Notes: a model not told the origin generated them from the sequence alone. Positions 36,389-44,707 are shown, numbered from the stretch's first letter. The stretch is 64,000 bases of DNA from CAVQBP01 sp963723205 (GCA_963723205.1 CAVRQC010000041.1:472449-536448); one strand, 5' to 3'. A program made the numbers and translations.

Positions 36389-36816
36389 TATTTACTCTCC
36401 GTCTTTTTGGAAATCAATCCGGGTTCAGTTGGATGCAGTTGTTCGGAATGACAATCCCAGCAATAAGGTGAAACGCCAACATAGTTATGGCACTGATCGC
36501 AAAACTGTGCTGCATTTGAGTGGCAGTTTAAACAAGTTCTTGTCAGGCTCATATCAAATTTTTTATGATCTTCCGATACGAAAGTTCTTTTTCCTTGCCT
36601 GACTACTTCATATCTCCAGTCATTTAATAAAACCATATGGTTGGTTCTCATATAAGCTGTATCAGCAACACATTCTTGTTGATTGACATTTGTTGGCAAA
36701 ACTAGGTCAGGTTGTTTAAGCGCTGTTCTTCCATTTATAAGATCATACCAGATTGGAGATGTAAACAACCCTACAAAGATTATTAATCCCAATATTATTT
36801 TTCCCGAATCATACAT
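36388..36816 (-). CDS. dsrJ: DsrJ, triheme cytochrome c subunit of DsrMKJOP
   Basis: A 142-aa protein with an uncleaved N-terminal membrane anchor (about 6-24) and three haem-c motifs: C95-LN-C98-H99, C106-DQ-C109-H110 and C119-WD-C122-H123. Cys49 in QQECVAD sits where DsrJ proteins carry the unusual distal Cys haem ligand. The periplasmic subunit may exchange electrons with sulfur compounds or cytochromes; its physiological partner is still unsettled. AGGAGAA precedes the ATG. Confidence 0.93.
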   Translation of the reverse strand: MYDSGKIILGLIIFVGLFTSPIWYDLINGRTALKQPDLVLPTNVNQQECVADTAYMRTNHMVLLNDWRYEVVRQGKRTFVSEDHKKFDMSLTRTCLNCHSNAAQFCDQCHNYVGVSPYCWDCHSEQLHPTEPGLISKKTESK

Positions 36817-36886
36817 TTTTTCTCCTGTAAAACCTTTTTTATTTCGAATTTCGGATCTCGAATTACGGATTATGCGGAATTGAGTT
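36817..36886. repeat. Iterated TTCGAATT/CGGATT spacer between dsrK and dsrJ
   Basis: The 70-base spacer contains ATTTCGAATTTCGG, ATCTCGAATTACGG and ATTATGCGGAATTG in a row, i.e. a degenerate short repeat. Related runs lie in other spacers of the cluster (see 38519-38550). It has no coding potential. Confidence 0.4.
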
Positions 36887-38497
36887 TCAAGTTTGGTTTT
36901 CCGCTAAATCTTCTCCACGCAGATCCGTTGTTCTTTCCTTTTCACCTTTCATAATTAATGCGTTTCCTACTAATTCATGAACACCACCGACCTCAACATC
37001 GCCTACCCAGTAATCCATAAGCGGAGGCAATGTTGCTTTGTCAATTGCACAAATGCATCCAAGGAAATTCACACCATTTTTATCTTTAACATACTTTACT
37101 GCATTAGCTCTTGGTAATCCGCCACGCATTCTCATTTCCAGATTTTCATCGGTTCCTAAACCAGCTCCACTTCCGCAGCAGAAAGTCTGTTCTTTTATTG
37201 TATTATCAGGCATCTCAAAGAAATAATTGCATGCATTTTTAATTATATATCTTGGCTCTTCAATTAAACCCAAAGCACGTGCAGGGTTACATGAATCATG
37301 GAATGTTACTTTCCAATTATTATTCCTATTCTTATCCAGTTTAATTTTATTATTCTTAATTAAGTCGGCAGTAAATTCACAGATGTGAACCATTTTTGTT
37401 GATCTAGTATTTTCAAATTTAGTTCCTGTAATCGGAGATACCGGTTCCTCAAGGAAATCTGCAGGACCATTTAAAGTATCCATGTATTGATTTATAACTC
37501 TCCACATGTGCCCGCATTCCCCGCCAAGGATCCATTTAACTCCCAGCCGTTTAGCTTCTGCATACATTTTTGCATTTAGGCTTTTCATTAAGTCATGAGA
37601 TATAAATGATCCGAAATTCCCGCCTTCGGATGCATAAGAACTCCATGTATAATCCAATCCTATTTCATGAAATAAAGCAAGATAACCGAGCAGAGTGAAA
37701 TAATGCGGAGTTCCAAAATAATCTGCTGATGGAGCAATGAATAGAATTTCAGCACCTTTTTTATTTATTGGCGCATCTACTTTTATTCCTGTGATTGATT
37801 CAAGTTCTTCAACTGCAAATTCGATACTGTCTTTAAATCCATGCGGCTGAATGCCAAGATGATTTCCAGTCCGGAAACTATTAGCAACCGGAGTAATGAT
37901 CCAATCTATATTTATCCCAACCAGGTTAAGAAGTTCTCTTACTAAAATTGTTATTTCTGCAGTATCAATACCATAGGGACAAAAGACAGAACAACGCCTG
38001 CATTGTGTACATTGAAAGAAATAATAAAACCATTCTTTTAACACATCCAAAGTTAATTCACGCGAACCTGAAAATTTACCAAAGAGCTTTCCGGCAAGAG
38101 TAAAATCATTTCTATATACTGATCTTAAAAGTTCAGCTCTTAAAACAGGCATATTTTTAGGATCACCTGAACCTAAAAAGAAGTGACACTTATCAGCACA
38201 AGCACCACATCTAACACAAATATCCATGAATAATTTAAGTGAGCGAAATTTATCTAACCTATCCTTCAGACCTTCAAGAATAATTTGTTTCCAGTTTTCC
38301 GGTAATTGCCAATCAGGATCAGTCGGCTGCCATTTTCTTGGATTAGGCAATTCGAGGTATTCAACATTTTTAGGAACACCGCTGTAATTAAATACACCAT
38401 GCTTAAACTCCACAGCCGGATTTAGCCAGACTCTTTCTTCCGGCTCAAAATCTATATCGCCGGCTAACTCTTCAGGTTTTAATTTTTTTTCAGACAT
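36887..38497 (-). CDS. dsrK: DsrK, HdrD-like catalytic subunit of DsrMKJOP
   Basis: A 536-aa cytoplasmic subunit. Two 4Fe-4S motifs are C94-x2-C97-x2-C100-x3-C104 and C163-x2-C166-x2-C169-x3-C173. The C-terminal CCG-type site for the special catalytic 4Fe-4S centre is spread over GGECGHMW, HDSCNPAR, FCCGSGAG and FLGCICAID. DsrK is thought to reduce the DsrC disulfide/trisulfide with electrons from DsrM and the quinol pool. The N-terminal about 70 residues are a DsrK-specific extension. It lies 86 bases downstream of dsrM. Confidence 0.95.
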   Translation of the reverse strand: MSEKKLKPEELAGDIDFEPEERVWLNPAVEFKHGVFNYSGVPKNVEYLELPNPRKWQPTDPDWQLPENWKQIILEGLKDRLDKFRSLKLFMDICVRCGACADKCHFFLGSGDPKNMPVLRAELLRSVYRNDFTLAGKLFGKFSGSRELTLDVLKEWFYYFFQCTQCRRCSVFCPYGIDTAEITILVRELLNLVGINIDWIITPVANSFRTGNHLGIQPHGFKDSIEFAVEELESITGIKVDAPINKKGAEILFIAPSADYFGTPHYFTLLGYLALFHEIGLDYTWSSYASEGGNFGSFISHDLMKSLNAKMYAEAKRLGVKWILGGECGHMWRVINQYMDTLNGPADFLEEPVSPITGTKFENTRSTKMVHICEFTADLIKNNKIKLDKNRNNNWKVTFHDSCNPARALGLIEEPRYIIKNACNYFFEMPDNTIKEQTFCCGSGAGLGTDENLEMRMRGGLPRANAVKYVKDKNGVNFLGCICAIDKATLPPLMDYWVGDVEVGGVHELVGNALIMKGEKERTTDLRGEDLAENQT

Positions 38498-38518
38498 CTT
38501 TTATACTCTATACTCCTA

Positions 38519-38550
38519 CCTTGATTTCGGATTGCGAATTGCAAATTCAA
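38519..38550. repeat. Degenerate short-repeat run between dsrM and dsrK
   Basis: TTGATTTCGGATTGCGAATT followed by GCAAATTCAAATT, the same type of iterated TCGGATT/CGAATT sequence as in the dsrK-dsrJ spacer. Function unknown. Confidence 0.35.
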
Positions 38551-38583
38551 ATTATAATTTCTATTTAACATTTTTTATTAACA

Positions 38584-39576
38584 CTACTCTTTTTCCAACG
38601 GCATCTCTGCTGCTTTCATTACGTCTCTGAATTCATCTTCATATTCTTCATATGTATGAACTCTGACCGGACGATTCCAGGGATTTACATGTCTTTTCAT
38701 TCTACTATTGTTTGCAAGATTTCGAGTTGGAGAAAGAAATATCCCGGGCATATGAAGCAGTTTACTAAATGGCATATATGCTATTAAAACGCTGACCAGG
38801 AATAAGTGAATAAAAAATAAATTTCCTATCCCAGCCGGAACTTCAGGATGAAAGCTGAAAAGACCTATTGCAAGTTCCTTTATTTTTATAATATCTACTT
38901 TATCAAAATACCGCATTAAAATTCCGGTTACTGCAATACTAAGTATTAAAAACAACGGGAAATAATCTGACGCTAAAGAGATATATCTAATTTTGGAATC
39001 AAAAATTCTTCTGAATATCAGGAATAAAAGTGCGATTGAAATAAGTGCATCCGTAACAAACAAAACCGGAAGACCTATCTGAAAAAAGCTGTCTAGATTT
39101 TGCAGAGTAATTACAAAAGAAGGAATCGGCTCCATGAATAGTCTGAAATGCCGCAGGAAAATAATTAAAAATGACCAGTGAAAAACAATGGCCCCCAGCC
39201 ACAAATACTTGCTGCTGCCATAAGCTAACTTTGGTCCGGTTTTTATTTCTGCTTTTGTATTTCTAAATAAAGAACGGAAGAATAAAATTTCCAAAAGCAT
39301 TCTTCCAACAACACCTAATGTAGTACTCGGACTTTCAAGTTTACTATCTTTAATCCATGGAAGAGATTTTTGTTGTCCTGCAACGGTAGGAATATGAAAT
39401 GGAACCGGTGAGCGTGCCCATTTTATAACCTGGCCAACAATTCCCGCTAAAAATGTTATCAATGCGGCATAAGGAATAATGACTCCAAAAAGAAAATCCA
39501 GTTTTAATGTTCCGGCACCTAGTATAGCTGCAATAATCAATATAAAAACAGCAGCAAGTGAAAAAATGATGTTCAT
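38584..39576 (-). CDS. dsrM: DsrM, cytochrome b (HdrE/NarI-like) subunit of DsrMKJOP
   Basis: A 330-aa integral protein with five or six helices and His ligands for b haems (for example in AIVFHWSFLIIFLRHFRLF and GNLFFIHLFLVSVLIAYMPFSKLLHM). DsrM oxidises menaquinol and passes electrons to DsrK. The ribosome site is AAGGAAA before the ATG. It is the first gene of the MKJOP block, and the RsbRD-domain gene is just upstream. Length and topology are normal. Confidence 0.93.
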   Translation of the reverse strand: MNIIFSLAAVFILIIAAILGAGTLKLDFLFGVIIPYAALITFLAGIVGQVIKWARSPVPFHIPTVAGQQKSLPWIKDSKLESPSTTLGVVGRMLLEILFFRSLFRNTKAEIKTGPKLAYGSSKYLWLGAIVFHWSFLIIFLRHFRLFMEPIPSFVITLQNLDSFFQIGLPVLFVTDALISIALLFLIFRRIFDSKIRYISLASDYFPLFLILSIAVTGILMRYFDKVDIIKIKELAIGLFSFHPEVPAGIGNLFFIHLFLVSVLIAYMPFSKLLHMPGIFLSPTRNLANNSRMKRHVNPWNRPVRVHTYEEYEDEFRDVMKAAEMPLEKE

Positions 39577-39659
39577 CTTAATTTCCTTTGATTCAAAGAT
39601 TCTCCAATTTTTCTTTCATATAAGTAATAACTAAGCAAGATGTAGGATATTGAGAATAT

Positions 39660-39692
39660 AGGTATAAGGTAATAAGTAACGCCCCTATACCT
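39660..39692. repeat. Inverted repeat upstream of dsrM
   Basis: AGGTATA (39660-39666) and TATACCT (39686-39692), 7-base arms with a 19-base spacer, in the 153-base gap between the RsbRD-domain gene and dsrM. It may be a regulatory or mRNA-processing hairpin; the A/T-rich context weakens it. Confidence 0.3.
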
Positions 39693-39729
39693 TTATGCGG
39701 CTAACTTTATACTTTAAATTTAAATCCCG

Positions 39730-40218
39730 CTATTCTATTATTCCCTTACTATAAGCCAATTGCGATTTTATTTCACTTATACGAATGTTAAAAAGCTTCT
39801 CTCTTGCACCCATATATAAATCAAATGCAGCTAAGCCTATATTATCAATGTATGATTCAATATCAATTAATTCTGATAAAACCTTTCCTTCGATAACTTC
39901 CTGCTCAAGTTCTTTACGAATAACATCCTTCAAAGAAAAAATAAATCCTGTAGCCTCAGAAGGTAAAAAATTCTGAACGGCTCTTATTTTTATTAAATCA
40001 AATAATGATGTTTTTACTTTTTCAATATCATTTTGATTAATAATCTCTTCAAATATTTTTCCAGCACTGTTTGATATAGTATATCCTACGGGGTTATTGA
40101 ATCTGCCCTTCTGAGATTTTAAAAAACTTGAAGTTTTCGAAGGATAAGTTTCAACAATTAATTGAACCCAGTTATCAACAATTGATGATTTCTTACTAGT
40201 TAACAAATCTTTAAGCAT
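39730..40218 (-). CDS. RsbRD N-terminal domain protein upstream of dsrMKJOP
   Basis: A 162-aa all-helical protein matching the RsbRD_N (RsbT co-antagonist N-terminal, globin-like) pattern: MLKDLLTSKKSSIVDNWVQLIVETYP, then FNNPVGYTISNSAGKIFEEIINQ and ENFLPSEATGFIFSLKDVIR-like residues. Such proteins are encoded next to dsrMKJOP in many sulfate reducers; their function is unknown, possibly a sensor or complex partner. No STAS domain follows, so it is the stand-alone form. It lies between dsrC and dsrM and is preceded by a strong inverted repeat. Confidence 0.8.
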   Translation of the reverse strand: MLKDLLTSKKSSIVDNWVQLIVETYPSKTSSFLKSQKGRFNNPVGYTISNSAGKIFEEIINQNDIEKVKTSLFDLIKIRAVQNFLPSEATGFIFSLKDVIRKELEQEVIEGKVLSELIDIESYIDNIGLAAFDLYMGAREKLFNIRISEIKSQLAYSKGIIE

Positions 40219-40234
40219 AATTCTTAAAATCCTG

Positions 40235-40282
40235 AACCTTCGAGGTTTTCAAATTAAAAGTTGATCGCTAACCTCGAAGGTT
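40235..40282. repeat. Strong inverted repeat between dsrC and the RsbRD gene
   Basis: AACCTTCGAGGTT (40235-40247) and its exact reverse complement AACCTCGAAGGTT (40270-40282), with a 22-base spacer, just past the dsrC stop. Each arm can also fold on itself. As RNA it gives a 13-bp stem at the 3' end of dsrC, suited to stabilising or partly terminating a highly expressed dsrC message. Confidence 0.6.
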
Positions 40283-40293
40283 ACTATATATGA

Positions 40294-40611
40294 TTAAACG
40301 CAACCTGTTGGTTTTGCTAACCCGGCTACTTTACAAGCACCTTTGGCAGGACCGGATGGATATAATTCATAAATTTCTTTAAGAGAAAATCCCGTTTCTT
40401 TGCAAACTTTGCGAATCATTGGAGCAATACCAAATTTTTTATAATAGTCGCGAAGGTAATAAACAATTTTCCAATGAGCTTCCGTCATCTCGGTGACATC
40501 CTCTGTAGTAGCTAATGCTTTAGCTACTTCTTCATTCCATTCTTCCGGTTTCTGAATGAAGCCGTCTTCATCAACTTCAATTTTTATATTTTGATATTCA
40601 AACACTGCCAT
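40294..40611 (-). CDS. dsrC: DsrC, sulfur-carrier co-substrate of DsrAB
   Basis: A 105-aa DsrC/TusE protein. The mobile C-terminal arm GACKVAGLAKPTGCV has both functional cysteines, Cys93 and the penultimate Cys104, with ten residues between them, so this is true DsrC and not single-Cys TusE. Its length equals that of classic dissimilatory DsrC. It accepts sulfur from DsrAB as a trisulfide between the two cysteines, and DsrK then reduces it. ATAAGGA is upstream of the ATG. It is encoded directly between dsrL and the RsbRD gene. Confidence 0.97.
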   Translation of the reverse strand: MAVFEYQNIKIEVDEDGFIQKPEEWNEEVAKALATTEDVTEMTEAHWKIVYYLRDYYKKFGIAPMIRKVCKETGFSLKEIYELYPSGPAKGACKVAGLAKPTGCV

Positions 40612-40714
40612 AATACTATCCTTATTGTTTGTTATTGTTATTTTGTTAAATACTGTTTAATTCACATCTATGATAATGATACTTGATTCTCGATGTCTCA
40701 TCAAGAATCCAGAC

Positions 40715-42400
40715 CTATTTCATTTCTATATATCCACAAGGACAATTTTCTGCACACTTTTTACAGCCGTTGCAGAAGTCCAATTTAAATTTGTAAGTCT
40801 GATGTTTAACCACCGGCTTTACTATCGCCTGATCTTGGCAGTAACTCCAGCAGGTACCGCAATCAAAACATGAACCGCAGCTCATGCATCTTTTAGCTTC
40901 ATCAAGCACCTGTTCTTCCGTTAATGTTGAAGTTATCTCAAGATTCAAATCGTTCAACCTGTCTTCCGGTTTTAGTTGAAACGGTTCATTTCTCAATTTA
41001 CTTTCATAATAACTTAACACCATTTTGTCATGAGTAATTACCGGCGGTTTTGTTAACTTATCCGGTTCTATATTCTGGAACCTGTTATGTATTGTTTCGG
41101 CAGCTTTTCTTCCGTTAAAAATAGCTATTGTAACCAAGCCGAGTTCAAGGGCATCACCACCTGCATATGTATCAGGAATTTTTGTTAGATAATTTTCATC
41201 AGTTTTTATCCAGTCTTTTCCCTCATGCAAATTATCCATACCGGTAAAATCAGGTTCCTGACTAATGGCAGCAATAACCGTTGAAGCATCCAAATCAAAA
41301 AATGAATCAGAAATTGGCACAGGTCTTCTTCTACCAGATTCATCAGGTTCACCCAATTCCATTTTCTGACACTTCATTTTAGTTACTAAACCGTCATTCT
41401 TTTCGAAATTAACCGGGGCAGCTAGAAATTCAATTTTAATTTCCTCTTCTTCAGCACCAATAATCTCTTCTTCAATTGCTGGCATTTCTTTTCTTGTTCT
41501 TCTGTAAACAATTGTTACATCTGCCCCCAATCTTTTTGATACTCTAGCAGCATCAATTGCGGTGTCCCCTCCTCCGACAACTAGTACTTTATCTCCAACT
41601 TCAACTTTTTCACCTGAATTAATTTTGTTTAGAAATTCAGTACCGGTAAATACATTTGAAGCTTCTTCATTTGGAATTCCTAAGAGCTTACCCTTATGAG
41701 CACCGATACCAACAAATATTGCATCATAATTATTCTGCAATTCTTCATAAGGAATATCTTTCCCGATTATCTGATTGCATTTTATTTCTACGCCAAAATC
41801 TTCAATCCTTTTTATTTCTTTATCAAGAATATCCTGCGGCAGCCTGTAATCCGGAATACCGTATCTCAACATTCCTCCCGGTTTGCTGAATGCTTCATAA
41901 ACTGTTACTTTATAACCCTTTCTTGTTAACTGATAAGCGCATGATAGTCCTGAAGGACCGGCTCCAATAACGGCAACTTTTTGCGGATAAGTTTCCTGAG
42001 ATACTGTCTTTAATTTGAAATCATTTTCTATAGCAAAATCACCGACAAATCTTTCCAGGTTATTTATGCTTACAGGAGAATCTTTATGATTTCGATTACA
42101 ATCTACTTCGCAAGGGTGCGGGCAAACTCTCCCGCAGGTTGATGGGAAAGGATTTTTTTCTGTTAATATTTCCCAGGCTTTTTCAAATGATTCTTTATTA
42201 GTTCTGCCGCAATCTTCTGATTGACTTATAGTAGTTAAAAATTCCCTTATATTAGTTTCATTGGGGCAACCGTTTGAACATGGTGGAGTTTTAGGAACCT
42301 GCACCGGACGAAGCGGTGATGTTTCTACGGAAGAACTCCCTGCAGAACGTGAACTTAATCCACTTAAAGATCTTTTTGATTTTTTTACTAGCTTTGCCAT
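40715..42400 (-). CDS. dsrL: DsrL-like NAD(P)H:acceptor oxidoreductase
   Basis: A 561-aa iron-sulfur flavoprotein related to the glutamate synthase small subunit. N-terminal Cys pairs (C41-x3-C45, C89-x3-C93-x3-C97-x3-C101) bind 4Fe-4S clusters. The FAD loop is VAVIGAGPSGLSCAYQL (about 142-158) and the NAD(P)H loop VLVVGGGDTAIDAARVSKRLGADV. The C-terminus has a Cys-rich stretch (CMSCGSCFDCGTC) and a ferredoxin motif (CNGCKKCAENCPC). DsrL links NAD(P)H to DsrAB. It is shorter than the about 655-aa protein of phototrophic sulfur oxidisers, which fits the DsrL-2 group; the subtype is an inference. It sits between a ferritin-like gene and dsrC. Confidence 0.88.
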   Translation of the reverse strand: MAKLVKKSKRSLSGLSSRSAGSSSVETSPLRPVQVPKTPPCSNGCPNETNIREFLTTISQSEDCGRTNKESFEKAWEILTEKNPFPSTCGRVCPHPCEVDCNRNHKDSPVSINNLERFVGDFAIENDFKLKTVSQETYPQKVAVIGAGPSGLSCAYQLTRKGYKVTVYEAFSKPGGMLRYGIPDYRLPQDILDKEIKRIEDFGVEIKCNQIIGKDIPYEELQNNYDAIFVGIGAHKGKLLGIPNEEASNVFTGTEFLNKINSGEKVEVGDKVLVVGGGDTAIDAARVSKRLGADVTIVYRRTRKEMPAIEEEIIGAEEEEIKIEFLAAPVNFEKNDGLVTKMKCQKMELGEPDESGRRRPVPISDSFFDLDASTVIAAISQEPDFTGMDNLHEGKDWIKTDENYLTKIPDTYAGGDALELGLVTIAIFNGRKAAETIHNRFQNIEPDKLTKPPVITHDKMVLSYYESKLRNEPFQLKPEDRLNDLNLEITSTLTEEQVLDEAKRCMSCGSCFDCGTCWSYCQDQAIVKPVVKHQTYKFKLDFCNGCKKCAENCPCGYIEMK

Positions 42401-42464
42401 TTATTAGACTCCATACATATACTTTTTTTTCAAAATTATTTGACCGGACTAATTCTTAACTCTA

Positions 42465-42896
42465 TTAAGCATACGGGTAAATACCTGATTTAATATCTTC
42501 CATCTGCTGTAATATTTCGTTATGCTTTTTTTCGTCGGTCATCAAATATCCAAGTAAATACCTTATAAAAAAGCTTTTTGAATTTTTTCTTGATTCTTCA
42601 GCCAGCCTGACTGTTTCTTTTTCCAGCTCAATATGTTTTTCTACCATACTCCAGACATCGCCAAGTTCATCAGGTGATAAGTAAAGAGCTTCTTTTTCAA
42701 AACTATCTATAATCAACTGCTGAACCTTTTTGTGCATCGCAGAATCCTGCCTGATTATTTCCATAATCTGTTTAACAACCGGGTTTTTAGTTTTGGAAAT
42801 AATTTCTGAAGTTGATTTCACCGAATCATCTTCAACTTTTTGCCATCTTTTTAATGTATCTACTAACTTTTCATTTAGTTCTTTTTGTTTTGCCAT
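42465..42896 (-). CDS. Ferritin-like helical protein in the dsr operon, function unknown
   Basis: A 143-aa all-helical protein. The ExxH-like spacings (EIIRQDSAMHKKV, EKHIELEKETVRLAEE, TDEKKHNEIL) resemble a ferritin/rubrerythrin-type four-helix bundle, but the full diiron set is not certain. It starts with AAAAGGTGA upstream and lies 11 bases after dsrN and 65 bases before dsrL. No named Dsr component matches it. It might store iron, sense oxygen or assist Fe-S enzymes, but this is a guess. Confidence 0.6.
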   Translation of the reverse strand: MAKQKELNEKLVDTLKRWQKVEDDSVKSTSEIISKTKNPVVKQIMEIIRQDSAMHKKVQQLIIDSFEKEALYLSPDELGDVWSMVEKHIELEKETVRLAEESRKNSKSFFIRYLLGYLMTDEKKHNEILQQMEDIKSGIYPYA

Positions 42897-42907
42897 TAAT
42901 TCACCTT

Positions 42908-44320
42908 TTAATTTATTCCGATTAAACTGGAAGTTTTTGATTTTTTATAATTTAATGCACATTTAATCATGCCTTTAACCCATTCCGGGCTTGCGAGTGC
43001 ATGAACATGTAAATAACTAGCAAAAACATTTTTATATGTTAGTCCATCCCTATCATGGAAACAGCCGCACCCGCGTGTAACCGCCAGACAGCTTTTTATT
43101 TCAGGATCATAATCAAATATTTTTGAGTAATGAAATTCGTGCCCTTTAATTACTACACCTTTATCATAAAATGGATTATCCTCATCAACGGTCATTTCAC
43201 AATAACCATGACCCTGTGGTTTATCATGCATCTCTATAAAAATCGGAAGTACACCAGCTAAAGAATATCTTTTTTCTTTCCACATAATTTCTTTTGCAAG
43301 GTACATTAAGCCCCCGCATTCGGCATAAATTGGTAATCCATCTTCAGCCATCTTTTTTATTGCGGCAATCATTCCCCTGTTTGATGTTAGATATGAGAGA
43401 TTCATCTCAGGGAATCCGCCACCTATATAAAGAGCGTCAAGGTCATCAAAGTGAACATTGTGCGTAGAGGATATTGGAATTAACTCAGCCCCTTCTTCAA
43501 TAAGCATCTCAAGATTTTCAGGATAATAAAAAGAAAATGCTTTATCTTTGAAATAGCCAATTTTCACATTGGTCGGATTGAAATCTTTTTTATAATCAAA
43601 CTCTTCAAATTCAAGAAGCGAAGTATTTGCTGCTATTTCCAGAATTTTTTGAACATCGACACTTTTTTTAATGATGTTTTCCAATTCACCGAGGAAAGGA
43701 GATTTTTGTTCAAACTCACCCGGAGTTATTAATCCAAGATATCTTGAAGGCAAAATTAATTTTCCAGGTAATTTTGGAATTGCACCAATGACAGGAATTC
43801 CTGTTATTTCTTCAATTGCTTCTTTTACGATTCTCTCATGTTTTTCACCTGCAACACGATTTAAAATCACTCCGGCAATATTTAATTCAGTATCAAGATT
43901 CTTGCATCCTAAAATTGAAGTGGCTGCCGTTCTTGTAACCTTAGAAATATCCTGAACAATAATTACAGGAGACTGAAGAAGTTTTGCAAGTTCTGATGTA
44001 CTATGAGTTCCTTTACAATCAACTCCATCAAAGAGTCCCCTGTTTCCTTCAATAATATTATAACCATCTGTACATGCATTTTTTATAAATGATTCTTTAA
44101 CCTTTTCAAATCCCATCATATAAGTATCAAGATTCCTGGCAGGTTTGTTCGAAGCCAGATTCAGCCAAGCAGCATCAATGTAATCAGGACCCTTTTTAAA
44201 TCCTGAAACATTTATCCCTCTGTTTTTTAAACATGCAAGAAGACCGCAGGTTACAACGGTCTTTCCTGAGTCGCCGGATAAACCGCTTATTATTACTCGG
44301 GGATAATTTCCTGAAACCAT
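42908..44320 (-). CDS. dsrN: DsrN, cobyrinic acid a,c-diamide synthase-like siroheme amidase
   Basis: A 470-aa CobB/CbiA-family glutamine-dependent amidotransferase. The N-terminal dethiobiotin-synthase-like ATPase has the P-loop SGLSGDSGKTVVTCG and FKKGPDYIDAAW. The C-terminal glutaminase domain carries the nucleophile in IYAECGGLMYLA and a His near the end (ASYLHVH). In sulfate reducers and rDsr organisms DsrN amidates siroheme for DsrAB. Its position between dsrD and the DsrL block supports DsrN over a cobalamin role. The start has GAAGGA upstream. Confidence 0.88.
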   Translation of the reverse strand: MVSGNYPRVIISGLSGDSGKTVVTCGLLACLKNRGINVSGFKKGPDYIDAAWLNLASNKPARNLDTYMMGFEKVKESFIKNACTDGYNIIEGNRGLFDGVDCKGTHSTSELAKLLQSPVIIVQDISKVTRTAATSILGCKNLDTELNIAGVILNRVAGEKHERIVKEAIEEITGIPVIGAIPKLPGKLILPSRYLGLITPGEFEQKSPFLGELENIIKKSVDVQKILEIAANTSLLEFEEFDYKKDFNPTNVKIGYFKDKAFSFYYPENLEMLIEEGAELIPISSTHNVHFDDLDALYIGGGFPEMNLSYLTSNRGMIAAIKKMAEDGLPIYAECGGLMYLAKEIMWKEKRYSLAGVLPIFIEMHDKPQGHGYCEMTVDEDNPFYDKGVVIKGHEFHYSKIFDYDPEIKSCLAVTRGCGCFHDRDGLTYKNVFASYLHVHALASPEWVKGMIKCALNYKKSKTSSLIGIN

Positions 44321-44358
44321 TAATCCTTCATTTGTATAATATGGATAACACTAGAAAT

Positions 44359-44432
44359 CTTGATACCGGATGCTCGATTCCAAATGCCCAATACTATTTT
44401 AGTATTAAGAATATCAAACAACCAATATCAAG
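44359..44432. repeat. Nested inverted repeats between dsrD and dsrN
   Basis: Outer arms CTTGATA (44359-44365) and TATCAAG (44426-44432) enclose a perfect hairpin AATACTA-TTT-TAGTATT (44390-44406). There is no T-run on the minus strand, so mRNA processing or stability is more likely than termination. Confidence 0.45.
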
Positions 44433-44445
44433 TTTCTTTTCCTGC

Positions 44446-44694
44446 TTAATTTTCAGCACCTTCCTTATGCGGAATTTCGATAAAGCTACCACCGAAATAG
44501 GTGTAGACACATTTTTCACTTTCAACTAAATCTCTAATAGCAGCCTTAGCTAAAGTTTTATCGCATCTATCACCAAATATTTCAATAACGGCCTTTGTTA
44601 AATCAGTAGCTTTCCACTTCTTCTGTCCCATGCTGTCTTTTATCAGTCTATACATTGCATTCGAAACTTCTTCAACACTTGCTTGCTCAGCCAT
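44446..44694 (-). CDS. dsrD: DsrD, allosteric activator of DsrAB
   Basis: An 82-aa protein of winged-helix size. The middle KKWKATDLTKAVIEIFGD and the C-terminal ECVYTYFGGSFIEIPHKEG-type wing match the DsrD fold and length (about 78 aa in Desulfovibrio). DsrD stimulates sulfite reduction by DsrAB and is regarded as a marker of the reductive direction. It lies 13 bases downstream of dsrB, with AAGGAGA before the ATG. The sequence is divergent from the deltaproteobacterial form, so the assignment rests on position, length and wing pattern. Confidence 0.85.
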   Translation of the reverse strand: MAEQASVEEVSNAMYRLIKDSMGQKKWKATDLTKAVIEIFGDRCDKTLAKAAIRDLVESEKCVYTYFGGSFIEIPHKEGAEN

Positions 44695-44707
44695 AATTTT
44701 CTCCTTT

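Noticed and set aside
40294..40611. TusE (tRNA thiolation) instead of DsrC
   Set aside because: Both C-terminal cysteines (C93, C104) are present and the gene is inside the dsr cluster; TusE has only the last one.
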